The translations under genes were made by a program, and so were the position numbers. Below the pieces are notes generated by a model. The model was not told where the DNA came from. It did not search any database and worked only from the letters and a program-made list of their open reading frames with translations. A stretch of 64,000 nucleotides of DNA from NCBI GenBank assembly GCA_028023455.1, contig JAQFVV010000446.1:93116-157115 (forward strand), read 5' to 3'. Below are positions 1-11,424 of the stretch, one piece after another. Numbering within the stretch: the stretch's first letter is position 1; the number at the start of each line of letters is the position of its first letter. Source of the DNA: Epiperipatus broadwayi. Taxonomy: Eukaryota; Onychophora; Udeonychophora; Euonychophora; Peripatidae.

Positions 1-1326
1 TTCTATGGATGTTTTAATAAGAAAAAAGAAGCATACTTGAATAATAGCTAAAGGATGTAAAATATATTTTGAGTAAGCATTAAATAAATGTAATTTTTTA
101 CATAAGATTGATCAAACAGGGATTAATAATATTGTATTATTTTATCATTTTTTTGATTTAAGTCAGAGTAAAGACTTAACGAGGTTCGAATATAAAGAAT
201 GTATAATGGTACAAATCTTTAAGATGTTTTAAATGTACATATTGTAAATAAGTTGTTATGTTGTTAATGTAATAATAAACTTTGTTAAATTTGTTTATTC
301 AAAATTTGTGTGTTTGATTATTTGTTTTTCCCATCATCATCATCATGCATCAAAAACAGTGTCACTAGAAATAAACATATAATTTTTCACAAAAGATAAA
401 TAAAGAATTATTTTAAGAATTGAGTATTATATTGGTATTCATTTAATTAAGTAATCATAATTTTACATTATCTTACGGTCATAAATTAGTTATCATAATA
501 GTATATCGAATTATATGCTATCAGTTGCCACACACTTTTGTTTCTCAGATTATCAAATGCTACCACACATTTCTTATATTATTACATGAAGATAAAAGAT
601 TTTATTATATTATTTTATTATGGTAATAAAAATATAGTGAAAAGAAAAGATATACAGAATTAGTTATACAATGAAGAATATTATTATTATTTATTATTAT
701 TAGTTTAAGTGTAGTAGATTATGACATAAAATTCCCTTCTCATATTTTACTACTGTAGTTTTAAAATTAACTTAGAACAATTTTATGAACCTGAGATTTT
801 ATTGAGCTAAATTATTATGAATAGAAGATTAAGATTTAATTATTAGCTTAATCTTAGTGAGTAGGAGTTATTAAAGTCATAAGAATACTATAAGTTTGTT
901 ATTTGAAATAGTAATAAAGGGGGATAGTGTTCTTATGCCATTGAGGTAGTATCCTATAGAATATTGGCTCAATGTAATCTATCTTGTCATCCTGTATTTT
1001 CACTTCCAAGTCTCATGAAAATATTAAATATTTATTTAATTTATTTTTATAAACTGAACCTTATTCGTATTTTAAATTTGAGCTAGTGAAACATTTTAAT
1101 TTTAATGCTGAATATTTTATTTATTAATTATTAACTGAGCTAGAACCCGTTTTATTTTATATAATATACGGCCCGGAAGTGAAGATGCAAACGGACCCGG
1201 TTAGAATATATAAATATTTCTTATAACGTCCAAACAAATTAAAATCTTATATATATATTGTCATTTTAGTCAATCAATTATCAAGGTGATTACTCATTTA
1301 GATAATAATTGTTCTATAAAGTAGTT
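1..1326. other. AT-rich non-coding stretch
   Basis: No coding region, RNA gene or transposon boundary was recognised here. The sequence is very AT-rich with many stops in all frames. A short (CAT)5 microsatellite lies at 332-346. It resembles the trinucleotide tail of the RTE-like LINE of this window, but the flanking bases show no LINE similarity. Confidence 0.5.
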
Positions 1327-1475
1327 GAACTCAGACTTTCAAACTCCCCACAGCGATCCAATCTATCTTATACAACTGATGATACACATGACTTTTTCAC
1401 ATGTATATGGTCCATGTGTATCAGTTATATAAGATGGCTTGGATAGCTGTGGGGAGTTTGAAAGTCTAAGCTCAA
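1327..1475. repeat. 150-bp hairpin (inverted repeat), member of a dispersed family
   Basis: The left arm (about 1327-1392) contains GAACTCAGACTTTCAAACTC and the right arm (about 1411-1475) is its imperfect reverse complement, ending GAAAGTCTAAGCTC. The arms are about 60 bp around a short loop near 1393-1410. Related sequences occur at about 5345-5545, 28205-28430 and 33835-33960 (reverse strand), so this is a dispersed repeat and not a one-off palindrome. It has no coding capacity. It could be a small MITE or the end of a larger element. The family membership is seen by eye; the class is inferred. Confidence 0.7.
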
Positions 1476-3974
1476 ATACCTTATAATTATATTAAGTTTA
1501 GTATAAACAATATACATGAATTTAAATATTATAATAATGATTGTATTTATTATCTAAAAATGAGTGTAGTCTTGGCAACAGCTTGTTGATAATATATTGA
1601 CTTATTTAAGCATTGTCTGCAGTAATTTACATATGATAGCCAGTTAGCTGCCCGTATTTATGGATTAATATATATATATATATGCCTGTATGAGTTTTGA
1701 TTTATATTTATAGATGTTTTATATTTTAAAAAAAATATTGTTTTAAGAATTATTAAGACAATGTTTATAGAAAGAAAATATTTTTTTTAATGTAATCTAA
1801 TCTTTTGTTTATTGTTTTATTGGTTTAGTTGGTTTGTTTTTAGCAGTATAAACCAACTATGATAATTATGTGTATTATCTTATGATAGCAATGTCATATA
1901 TCATTTATATATATATCAATTATCCTGTAATATCAGTCTCTCGTGTATTATCTGAATATATCAAAATTTTTTTTTTTTATAATTTGCAACAATTTGTATA
2001 CCAAATACTAGTATTTTTTTATTTGATATTTTATTTTCATAGATAGTATCAAAAACAGGTTTATTCAACTATGTTTACAATAAAGAAAAAATTATAAAAT
2101 AACTTTTTATTTTATTTTATTTTATTTTATTTTCATAGATTTGCCAATGTGTGTATGAGAAATAAAAATCATCGATATTTTTAGTATATTGACCTTCCAA
2201 GATGAAACTCAACCTTAACCCTAACTCTAACGTCACCGAAACCCTAACTCAGTACGGCTGTATTATTTCACAGCAGGGCTAATATTTTTATACTGGCAGA
2301 TTAGCTATAAATGATTGCCAAATTGTCTATTTTTGTTTAAATAAATATATACTGAATACCTTGCCATATGTGTGCGCATAAATATTTATTGAGAATAAAA
2401 CAATGTTGTTTGGCTGCTTTTTAAAAAGTAAAATTATTATTTTAAAACATTAGACGAAATTATGTGCAGATTAAAAAATAATCGTAGTTTAAATATTCTA
2501 CCCAGAAGCAATTCGGGTAACGACTAGAAATAACACTTATATAATCGTCACTTTAATTTATCATTGGTTGAATTCTACTATTCATAACATAATTTGTTCT
2601 AGCATACTAATTTTAGACGCATAATAAATTTGAATGAGCCTTTATATAATTAAGATATATAGACAGTACTTTGATTGAGTAGTTAGAATAATTTCTATAT
2701 TTATACGTTACTGATTACCACGACATATTATTATATCATGAAAATCCGCACAATTCATGCGATATAAAAATGAAGAAAAAAAAAACGTTGTATTTACAAA
2801 TCCATTGCTATAAGAATTTTTATCTCTGTGTAATTATATATACAACTAATGATAATAAATGGTAATAATATTTAACCTATTCGGAATTCGCTGGTTGCAA
2901 CAAAACTCACTTTTTAGAATGTTTAACAAAAAGTTTTTTGGTACAATAATTTTATTTTTATTAAATACAAGTTAGTTGAAAATAATTTATTACCAAAAAG
3001 CTTTTCATTTTGCAAACCGGTTTTCCAAGAAGAATTTCCACAGTGGATTCATGTTTAATAAAGTTTATACTGATAGTTAATTTTCGGTCTCAACAACATA
3101 AAAATAAAAACATTAAAAAAAACAACTTTATATTTTAGATGTTTGTGTAGATTTTTTGCAGCTCACAATAAAATATTGATTGGTTAATTGTTCGAGAAGT
3201 CGTGTAATGTTCGATTACGAAAAATGATAGATTGAGAGCCACTAACTCTAGAGTTTATCACTTTCCTGTGCTAAACTGCACACACATGGGTAGCACTTAA
3301 TATAAATATATCTCAAAACCAAAAGAATTCTTTAAATAATGAATGAGCCCATATTGCGACCATATCTCTTTCATCAGTGGCAAAAGTTGCATTATATTAC
3401 AATAATGTTTTTTCTCATATGATAAGTGGATCACACATCATCAGACTAATTTAGATTATACAAAAAAATCAACTTCATTGTCATTTGCTATTGATAATAA
3501 TAGTATATTAAAATTAGAGGAATAGCTACTAGATTGGCTATAAGTTATCGGCGGCGGGAGGAGGGGGTGTCTCCCAAGTTCTAATCTAGATTTAAACCTT
3601 AAATACAGAATCATCAATCTTTGCATTAATATTATTTGCATATATTATAGTAAAGAAGTGAAAATAAAGAAATATAGTAATTCAGCTACTTATTCTTTTA
3701 TTTACATAAAGCGGAGAAGATTTAGGATCAATTAGCCATCTGAAGAAAGATAGAAAAAATATCATTATTTGATCAGTTAATTGGGATTCTTTTGTCCAAC
3801 TTTTACCTTCACAGCAATGAAATATATGATGCGAGTGATTATGATGATTTTAATTAGTACTAGAGAATAAAAAATCTTTAACAAAAATACAAATAATGAA
3901 TCGTTAAATACAAAATGGCAGCAATAAAAATTTTAATTAACTGAAATAAAAAAGCAAGGCGCATATATATATAT
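1476..3974. other. AT-rich non-coding stretch with a pentanucleotide microsatellite
   Basis: No gene was recognised. A (TTTTA)n microsatellite occupies about 2104-2133. A few degenerate AACCCTAAC-like words lie near 2213-2253, too few and too irregular to call a telomeric array. An (AT)n run ends at 3976, just where the Penelope-like element begins. Confidence 0.5.
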
Positions 3975-5125
3975 ATTGATGTCGTGTCTTTGTTTACAAA
4001 CATTCCAATTGATGAAGCTTTAAATGTAATTTCACAGCGTTGCAATTTGCCAAACCATATTAGTGCTTTGATTAAGCATTGTTTCTTGAACACATATTTT
4101 GTATATAATGGACAGCATTACAGACAAGTTTTTGGTACTCCTATGGGCTCACCTATCTCAGGAGTAATAGCTGATTTATTCATGGAAAATATAGAAACTC
4201 GTGCTTTAGAATCATCCTCTTTAAAAATCCTCATTTGGCTCAGATACATAGATGACATTTTTGTCATATGGCAACATGGAAAAAATAAATTAGATGATTT
4301 TTTCTTACATTTAAATAATATGCATGCTCATATTAGATTTACAATGGAGACAGAGTCTGATGGAAAACTCACTTTTCTTGAGGTTTTAGTCACCAGAACA
4401 CCAAATAGTTTATCTTTTTCAATTTATAGAAAGAATACACACACACACGGACAGATATTTATATTTCCATTCTCATCATCACCCAACTCAGATCGTTTCT
4501 GTAGCCAAAACTCTTTTAAATAGAGCATTTAACCTTTCAGGTAAGTCACACCTGAAAGATGAAATAAATCGTATTAATAGTGTTTTATTAACAAATAGTT
4601 ATAATTATAAATTTATTAAAAAAGCCTTATTTCAAGCCCAAAATGGACAAAATAGGAAACAAAAAGATGATAAATCAGCTATTAGGATTTGTGTTCCATA
4701 TGTAAAAGGAACTACAGACAGTATTGGACGTACATTAAAACGCTATAATATTTATACAGCGTTTTAAGATCAGCAATATAATAACCAAGCCTAAGGATTC
4801 AATCCCTCTTGAATCTCATGGTGTTTATCAAATCTCATGTGAAATTTGTAAGGCTTCTTACATAGGTTTGAGTAATCGTCGTCTCAGTGTTAGGAGAGAT
4901 GAGCATGCTAATGCAGTTAAACAACACTCATCATCATCAGCACTCTCACTCCATACTATGGATTCAGGTCATAAAATTAATTTTTATAGTACCAGGATCA
5001 TATCCAGATGTGATAATCTATACCAGTGCAAAATTAGAGAAGTCATTGAGACACTTAAAAGGCCAGATTGTATCAATAAGCAAGATGATACAAACAAACT
5101 TCCTCCTATTTGGAAAGATTTTTAA
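3975..5125 (+). pseudogene. Penelope-like retroelement: reverse transcriptase plus GIY-YIG endonuclease, truncated and frameshifted
   Basis: This is the C-terminal half of a Penelope-like element protein, which reverse-transcribes its own RNA and cuts the target DNA. The first piece (3975 to about 4447) reads DVVSLFTNIP, then GTPMGSPISGVIADLF, RYIDDIFVIW and GKLTFLEVLVTR, matching polymerase palm motifs including the catalytic YIDD. After a (CA)n slip at about 4435-4447 the reading continues in another frame (SHHHPTQ, KTLLNRAF) to a T-run slip at 4762-4765. The last piece carries HGVYQISCEICKASYIG, the GIY-YIG nuclease signature, and a downstream RRDEH block, ending at a stop at 5125. The polymerase N-terminal part is missing, and the copy starts abruptly after an (AT)n tract. 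The two frameshifts and the truncation make it inactive. Confidence 0.9.
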
Positions 5126-5235
5126 AAAAAAACATTCTTAATTTAACATTTTTGCTATTGGTGAAAATTTAACGTTTTTTTTTCTTCAAATCAGTGATTG
5201 TAGCGCCTCTACAACCGTCTTTCTACTTTTTATCA

Positions 5236-5285
5236 CTCTGTGGATGACTTGTGTTACCAAGTCGAAACATCAGTATACCAATATT
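5236..5285 (+). ncRNA. Hammerhead-ribozyme-like motif downstream of the Penelope-like ORF
   Basis: The sequence GGATGACTTG, a TGTTAC loop, then CAAGTCGAAAC forms a 6-bp stem (GACTTG 5246-5251 with CAAGTC 5258-5263) placed between GATGA and GAAAC. That is the arrangement of stem II and the conserved core of a hammerhead ribozyme. The upstream core reads TGGATGA where CTGATGA is expected, so this copy is probably not catalytic. Hammerheads are known in the terminal repeats of Penelope-like elements, and the position 110 bp after the GIY-YIG stop fits. Stems I and III were not established. Confidence 0.4.
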
Positions 5286-5344
5286 TAAAGTATTTTAACA
5301 CGGATGAACCCTCAAAATATGTCTTTTATATATATAGAAGGAAT

Positions 5345-5545
5345 TTGAACTCAGACTTTCAAGATCCCTACATCTATTCACTCCATTTTATACAACCAAT
5401 ACACATGACCACATACAGTGTTAAAAAGATTAATGCTATCCAATATACATATTTCATGCTGAATCAGCACTCGTCGTTGGTCTAGATCATTATCTCCCAC
5501 ACACATATATAATCAGTGCCCAGCTTATATTAAGATAGCAAATCT
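5345..5545 (+). repeat. Second copy of the hairpin family, at the end of the Penelope-like element
   Basis: It begins with TTGAACTCAGACTTTCAAGA like the 1.3-kb hairpin. It continues with a segment (about 5465-5545, containing CAGCTTATATTAAGATAGC) that matches 28330-28420 closely. It has no coding potential. Its left edge runs on from the 3' region of the Penelope-like element, and its right edge abuts a LINE 3' end at about 5551. Confidence 0.6.
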
Positions 5546-5550
5546 TCAAC

Positions 5551-6300
5551 CTTTAATGGATAGACTTATCTGTTCTCCAAGTTTAATTCAATTTCTCCAA
5601 TCTATTGACTTTCTTCTCCACATCATATTAACAAACCTCATTATTTCATCCATTTATTTCACATGTGATCTCTTTCTTGGTCCTTTACAATATTATGAGA
5701 TACAATTTAAGTTTTCAACTGTCCATCTATTATCTTCTTGTCTAGCGATATATCCAATCCTACATCGTTTTAATCTAATAATTATTTCAATGATGTAAAT
5801 GTTACCTGTTTGTTCTTTCACTCAAATATTTTGTTTTAGATATCTTTCTATTATTTAATTGAATGATTTGTATTCTCTGCATTGATCTTCTGCTAGGTGC
5901 CCAAGTGTCAGACCCATATGTAAGAAATAAAACACATCTATTCGTAACATCACTTTTGGAACTAAATTATTGCTATCAAAGTCATTCCAATAAAGATGAA
6001 TTCTATATTTAATTTCATGCACTGTTTTCGTCTGAATTAATTATTTAAGATATGTGTAATTGATACCATCTTCTAACTCACAATTACCATTCTCTAGTTT
6101 CTTTGTCTGAGTGAATATTATTTAGTCTGTTTAGATTTATCTTTAATTCTAGTTTCTCACTTTCATCTAATAATTCTTGCAACGTTTCTGAAAACTGTGA
6201 AGCATTATTTACAAAACCAAATTAAAATCTACAAATGTAAATAACACCCATACATTTTTAGTTCCATAGTTTCAAATTTTAATATATAAAACATACTTTT
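5551..6300 (-). pseudogene. Decayed 3' end of the RTE-like LINE
   Basis: This stretch aligns by eye, end to end, with the 3' part of the full LINE at about 56036-56830 on the same strand. Shared words include TCTCCAAGTTTAATYCA, TCACATGTGRTCTCTTTC, AATTGTCCATCTATTA-like text and GCATTATTTRCAAAA. It corresponds to the polymerase thumb and C-terminal region. Many substitutions and indels have destroyed the reading frame. The copy lacks everything upstream of the FADD region, as expected for a 5'-truncated insertion. Confidence 0.8.
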
Positions 6301-6329
6301 AAAATAGCATAAAATTTGTGCACCAAAAC

Positions 6330-6475
6330 TTTTAACCTTGGAGTACTTGTGTCCTAAATAAAATTAAATTATCGAATGGCTTTAATGCTCAGTTCATAAA
6401 AAAATTTGAGCACTGGATCTGCCAGAACATGAATAAATCTGATGACCTTAGATCCTCAACCTGAACCTCTACTAT
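6330..6475 (+). repeat. Dispersed repeat fragment shared with 17.6 kb
   Basis: The block with GAGCACTGGATCTGCCAGAA and the following GACCTTAGATCCTCAACCTG resembles 17625-17705 (AGCACTGGAACTTTCCAGAA and GGACCTTATCCTCCAGAATC) in the same orientation. The two copies are diverged. The element class is unknown. Confidence 0.4.
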
Positions 6476-6937
6476 TACTTTAAAACATGCAGGACTTTGT
6501 CCTAAATGAAAATATATTTTTAGAATCTCAGTTAATCTGTATTTTTAAACAGAATCTTTCTGCATATTAATAAGTTCCATTTGTAAAGAATCAGGAGCTG
6601 GTTGGATTGTCATCTAAGATGCTAATCAAATTCCTCTTTATTTTTTTTTAAAAATTTTATCATAATAATGTGAACAAGTACTGTTTTGTTTTGCTGTTCC
6701 CATTTATAAAAATAAGTTAGCATGTCATTTGTCAGGTAAACTTCTGTATAAAATATACCTTTGTATCTGTATCTGTTTGTCATTATTATGTCCTTTCCTT
6801 GTAAACTTTACATCCTGCCTATTCAGATGGTCAGCAATATTAACTAAAAATATAAAACCTTGCATCTATGTTAGATCTTTCAAAATTGATATATCTTGAT
6901 TTTTGATTTCATGAAACAGTATTATTTCTTCTATAAG

Positions 6938-7020
6938 CAGCTGTCTTGCAAGCAAGCAGTTAGTTGCAAGCAGTTGTTGCATGGTTCGCCTCTTAGCCAA
7001 TACTATGGCATATGAAAAAA
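6938..7020 (+). mobile_element. tRNA-derived SINE, 5'-truncated (TGC-type subfamily)
   Basis: It retains the middle and tail of the SINE seen complete at 59.7 kb: CTTGCAAGCAAGCAGT, a degenerate box B (GGTTCGCC), then the tail CATATG followed by an A run. The 5' part with box A is missing. A small internal duplication (GCAAGCAGT) is present. Confidence 0.65.
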
Positions 7021-7127
7021 AGTTCAAGTGTTTGTAATAAGAAAGTTCTTCAAATTGAGATCTTAAATCCTGAAGAAAGACTGAATTATTTCTGATTACG
7101 TCCCCTGGATGGAATGAAATTTACAGA

Positions 7128-7383
7128 TTGTTACAGTACCAAGCATCTTGTTTCCCTTTTAGTACTTTAGGGCAGTGGAATCACTTCAGTTTTGTTTTCT
7201 CTGTGTTGATATCCTTCAACTTTGCTACTAGTATCAGTATGAATTCTTTATGTTTACATACCATTGTTTTGTCACCATCAGTTACCACAGCAATAAGCCT
7301 ATCCAAAAAAAATTGGATTTTTTTCATGTCCTTTGTACTGCATGAAAATATCTTCATTGATGGTATTTTCATAAATTGATATT
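7128..7383 (-). pseudogene. Possible LINE reverse-transcriptase remnant
   Basis: On the minus strand the open frame contains FFLDRLIAVV and, further on, KLKDINTEKTKLK. That resembles the region after the polymerase active site in non-LTR retrotransposons (a leucine-rich helix followed by a G-L-x-I-N-x-x-K-T-K motif). No FADD motif is in frame and stops follow. The match is weak. It could be chance in AT-rich DNA. Confidence 0.25.
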
Positions 7384-7497
7384 ATTTCCAAAAACCTTTT
7401 TATTTTCAATGTTTTCATCACAATTTCCAAAAACTTTTTATTTTCAATGTTTTCATCACAATTTCCAAAAAAAATTATTTTCAATGTTTTCATCACA
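7384..7497. repeat. Three tandem copies of a 38-39 bp unit
   Basis: The unit starts ATTTCCAAAAACTTTTTATT and ends TTCATCACA. It occurs three times, with spacings of 39 and 38 bp and few differences. It is a short minisatellite. Confidence 0.85.
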
Positions 7498-7499
7498 AT

Positions 7500-8867
7500 C
7501 ACGTGCCACAATTTTGCACACCTTGTACTTTCATCAATCATAGTTTAAAAAACAGAGATGAAACAAAAATTTGACTTAATTTATCATTCAAGTTGGCTCT
7601 ATCTTCATTCTTTCTGACAATGCTCTTTTTGATAAAGATATATTGCCTTATAGAAAACAAACGAATTCTGTAACATTTATATATTCTTTGATTAGTGAGT
7701 CTTATGTAAATGGGTTTTCAATGTTTTAGTAATAAATAGCTAATTTTAAAACTAGCTTTCGTTATTGATGTTGCTTTTCATAAATTTTGTAAATACATTT
7801 TGCTGAATTTGATATGTGATCATCAAAATTTTTAATTTTTATTTTTTTAATCCACATTCTAAATATGATTGCTGTTCCTTGTGATTTATTTTATAGTGTC
7901 GTTTAATACTGCATTTTAAAGCAATATTAATTATATCTGCATATGCTACACACCATTTTACTTTTTATCTCTCTGCAGAAGTAATTCAATTTCTCTCTTT
8001 TTAAAAAAAAAAAATTATTCCATCTTCACCGGTTTTTCTTTTTCTTGTTGACCTTGAATTTAAGCAGACACTTTTGGTATAAAAATAATATTGTTTATAA
8101 AATTTGTATACATTTAAATAATTGTTTAATAATTAAACATTAATTATTTACACTTTGGCAACATATTTTGTAATTTGAACAACATAAACAAAACTAGATA
8201 ATAATTAATGCACTGGGACTGAAAATGGAACACAACAATTGCACTTACTGAAAATAGCACCACTTGAATGCTCTAACTTAGTATTAACTGAAATCACTAT
8301 ATCTATTAAAAATAAATCTATACGTTTTATTTTTTGTGTAACCTTTTCAATAAATATAAAATAAATTGTTCAAATCAATTTTTGCATTATTAAGTTATTG
8401 TGACTACAAAAGTACATATATCAGGCAATCAGTTTAACATATTTGACCCTTACTATAAGACATATGCCTTCCCCTATCCATTTTAGTGGCTGAGACTTAT
8501 GGGTTATTGATTTATTCATTTTATTTTTATAATTATTCAAAGGCAAATATTTAGATTACATCTTTTAAAATTCTTAATTATAATGTTTATTTTCTTTATA
8601 TATTATTTTTTTTAACATTTAAAAAATTAAAATTGTAAATTACTCTAACTATCAGGGACAACGGCTTCATTTATTAAATATAATGAGTGCTTCCATAGAA
8701 GAATTCACTAAAAAGTTCAAAAGCTTTAACTAAAATTGAATTTTAAAAATTCACAAAAACATTTACATATTCAACCTCACAAAATCGATCCAACAAGTTG
8801 CACATACAGTAGTGTAGTAAGAACAATAAGTAAATCCATGTATATAAATTATTTTGATAAACAAAAA
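7500..8867. other. AT-rich non-coding stretch
   Basis: No gene, SINE or boundary was recognised. Long A and T homopolymers occur around 8000-8025 and 8590-8640. Confidence 0.4.
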
Positions 8868-9545
8868 AAATTCTCTAAACTATTTTGCTAAACCTAAAAA
8901 AAAAAGAACTAACTACTCAAACTCATTATTATTTTTTTTAAGTGTCATAGCATCGGCCGGGACGCGAATCCGCAACCCGGGCAACTGCCTGCTAGTGCAA
9001 GGCAGTCGCGCTGACCTCTTGACCACCAATGCAAGACTAACTCATTATTTTTTGTATAGAATTTCTGTTGATTTTTTTTACCAATAGTTGAATTGTTTTT
9101 ATATAAGGCAAATAATAAATTTGATCATCACCTTATTCATTGATTGTCAGTTCAAACAATGCTAAAATGTAATTTAAAGTTAAAACTTAGGAATGTTAAA
9201 AGCATTTGAAATATTTTGATAATGTATTATCTATACTTAAACTAGTCATGGTCCAATTAATAAATAAGAAAGTTCCATACTTTTTTCTAAACTATTTATC
9301 CAAACAAAAAAAAAAATAAACAATTCAAATTCATTATTTTTTGTGTGGAAATTTCTGTTAACTTTCAATTTTTTTACCAACAATAGGACTGTTTTTATAT
9401 AAGGCAAATAATGAGTTTGACCATTGCATTGTTCACATTATTCAGTGATTATAAGAAGTTTTAACAATGCTAAAATGTAATTAATAGTTCAAACTTAAGA
9501 ATGTTAAAAACATTTAGAAAACAAAAATATCTTGACAATGTGTTT
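8868..9545. repeat. Direct duplication of about 290 bp, first copy interrupted by a SINE
   Basis: The first copy (about 8868-9232, minus the SINE) and the second copy (about 9290-9545) share CTAAACTATTT, AATTCATTATTTTTTG-like text, GTTTTTATATAAGGCAAATA, AACAATGCTAAAATGTAATT and AAGAATGTTAAAA in the same order. Divergence is moderate, so the duplication is not very recent. Only the first copy has the SINE, so the SINE came later. Confidence 0.7.
8931..9038 (-). mobile_element. tRNA-derived SINE (TGC-type), with target-site duplication
   Basis: On the minus strand it reads GGTGGTCAAGAGGTCAGC (box A region), then GCCTTGCA, a longer variable part, a box B-like GGGTTGCGGATTCGCGTCCC, and a tail with CGATGCTATGACA. 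The flanks show an 11-bp duplication AACTCATTATT at 8920-8930 and 9039-9049, marking a retroposition event. It is more GC-rich than its surroundings. Confidence 0.85.
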
Positions 9546-9828
9546 ACTATACTAACTGATTTACAGATGTATAAGAGAGTTTTAGATTTTTCTAGATGTA
9601 CGTAATATGAATAGATTAGCTATTATGTAAAAATTGTTGCAGCAAGTAAAATAAAAACATAAAAAAGATGTAGTGTGCTTCTGTTCCTAAAAAAGTCTTG
9701 CTTCATCACTGGATGTTATTGTTTTTGCTATTGGGTAGGGACTTATTAAATGAATCAAATATGAGTGAATAAATGATAATATATTTTTAAAAAATATTTT
9801 ATAGTGAACATTTATCATCGTGGTACTT

Positions 9829-10027
9829 GTGTATAATTCAACCGATGACGTATTACCCTGAAGGCATATCAGTCTAATCTTGCGATTTTTAAGATAATGT
9901 CTCCAAGTGATCTGCGGACACATGTAATCGCTAAAATGTGTCCGCAGATCACGTGAACACGGTACATTAAAAATCGCAAGATTAGACTGATATGCCTTCA
10001 GGGTAATACGTCATCGGTTGAATTATC
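9829..10027. repeat. Long subterminal hairpin inside the 9.8-kb element
   Basis: Arms of about 95 bp (about 9829-9925 and 9936-10027) are near-perfect reverse complements. The left arm includes CGATGACGTATTACCCTGAA and the right arm TTCAGGGTAATACGTCATCG. The loop is TGTAATCGCTAAA-like and only about 10 bases long. The right arm has a 10-bp insertion (ACGTGAACACGG region). The hairpin re-uses the terminal inverted repeat, as if an element end had been copied back on itself. Confidence 0.9.
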
Positions 10028-10279
10028 CAGGTCACATGCTAAAAAATATTCAAAAATGAAAAATATCTGACGCAGGTCAGGCAAATACTAAAAAAAAAAA
10101 TGTACATGCATGCGTCAAAATATTATTCTCAATTTTAAAATACAGCAGCGCGTAGCACTGGAATTGGCAGGGGGCTCCAGATGTTTTGTCGGGCCGCAGG
10201 CCCGGCATACACATATATCAGACATTGTATTACTCTCATAGCTGTATGATATAATTCAGAAATTAAAAATAAAATTAAA

Positions 10280-11245
10280 ACATAATTCAATGTAAGTTTG
10301 AGAATTGTAGAAATATTAACAAATATTTTTTGTAAATAAGTTTGAGAATTGTAGAAATATTAACAAAAACTTTTTGTAAATTTTAAATAAACACCTAAAT
10401 AAAAAAGACGTGATCTAATGCAAATCTGGTATTAATGGTGCTGCACTTTTACATGCATTTGGCAATTTTAAAAACGTACTGCATATTGCAAAATTGATTT
10501 AAAAAATTATTTCAAATTATTTACACATTAAAAATGTAATGTAGAAATATTAACAAAAAGTACTTTACCCGAATTAATGCGAATCTGGCATTAATGGTGT
10601 CCTTGTTATCACATGCATTTGGTAATGTATATTCCAAATTTGTTTTAAAAAATTATTGAAAATTATTTACACATTAAACGTAATTCAATGTAAGTTTGAG
10701 AATTGTAGAAATATTAACAAATATTTTTTGTAAATAAGTTTGAGAATTGTAGAAATATTAACAAAAACTTTTTGTAAATTTTAAATAAACACCTAAATAA
10801 AGCGATCTAATGCAAATCTGGTATTAATGATGTCCAGAAAATGCCGCACTTTTACATGCATTTGGTAATTTTTAAAACGTACTGCATATTGCAAAATTGA
10901 TTTAAAAAATTATTTCAAATTATTTACACATTAAAAACGTAATGTAGAAATATTAACAAAAAGTTTTTGTAAATTTAAAATAAACAGATAAATAAAAAAC
11001 ACTTTACTGGAGAATAAATTATTTACACATTAAACGTAATTCAATGTAAGTTTCAGAATTGTAGAAATATTAACAAAAACTTTTTGTAAATTTAAAATAA
11101 ACAGATAAATAAAAAACACTTTACCGGAGAATAAATTATTTACACATTAAACGTAATTCAATGTAAGTTTGAGAATTGTAGAAATATTAACAAAAAATTT
11201 TTGTAAATTTAAAATAAACAGATAAATAAAACACTTTACCCGAAT
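10280..11245 (+). repeat. Tandem-repeat core (units of about 390 bp and about 117 bp)
   Basis: The phrase GTTTGAGAATTGTAGAAATA followed by TTAACAAA recurs at about 10294, 10342, 10695, 10739, 11051 (GTTTCAGAATTG) and 11167. The first two blocks repeat with a period near 390 bp. Each includes GATCTAATGCAAATCTGGTA and an ACGTACTGCATATTGCAAAA segment. The last blocks repeat with a period of about 117 bp and include AACAGATAAATAAAAAACAC. Copies within the short-period block are nearly identical, which suggests recent expansion. Confidence 0.85.
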
Positions 11246-11406
11246 TAACAGCTCAAAAAAGTAACTGTGATGCCGTGGATAGCAAAATCGCAATAGACAG
11301 AAAAATCAAAAAATTTCCCAAACCTCTCTACGAATTTTAAATCTCGCGGGTGAAAAAAAAAAAAATTGACTCTCTGATGGATTAATCACGCCAGTCACTT
11401 GGTTAC

Positions 11407-11424
11407 CATGACAACGTTGTCATG
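11407..11424. repeat. Perfect 18-bp palindrome
   Basis: CATGACAACGTTGTCATG is a perfect palindrome in the unique right part of the 9.8-kb element, about 75 bp inside its right end. Its role is unknown. Confidence 0.9.

Noticed and set aside
330-346. 3' tail of another RTE-like LINE at the (CAT)n tract
   Set aside because: The adjacent bases show no similarity to the LINE 3' end; a plain microsatellite is enough.
2205-2255. Interstitial telomere-like repeat (AACCCTAAC words)
   Set aside because: Only three or four imperfect words, broken by unrelated sequence.
10280-11245. CRISPR-like array
   Set aside because: The repeats are long, contiguous and of variable period without unique spacers, and the sequence is eukaryotic.
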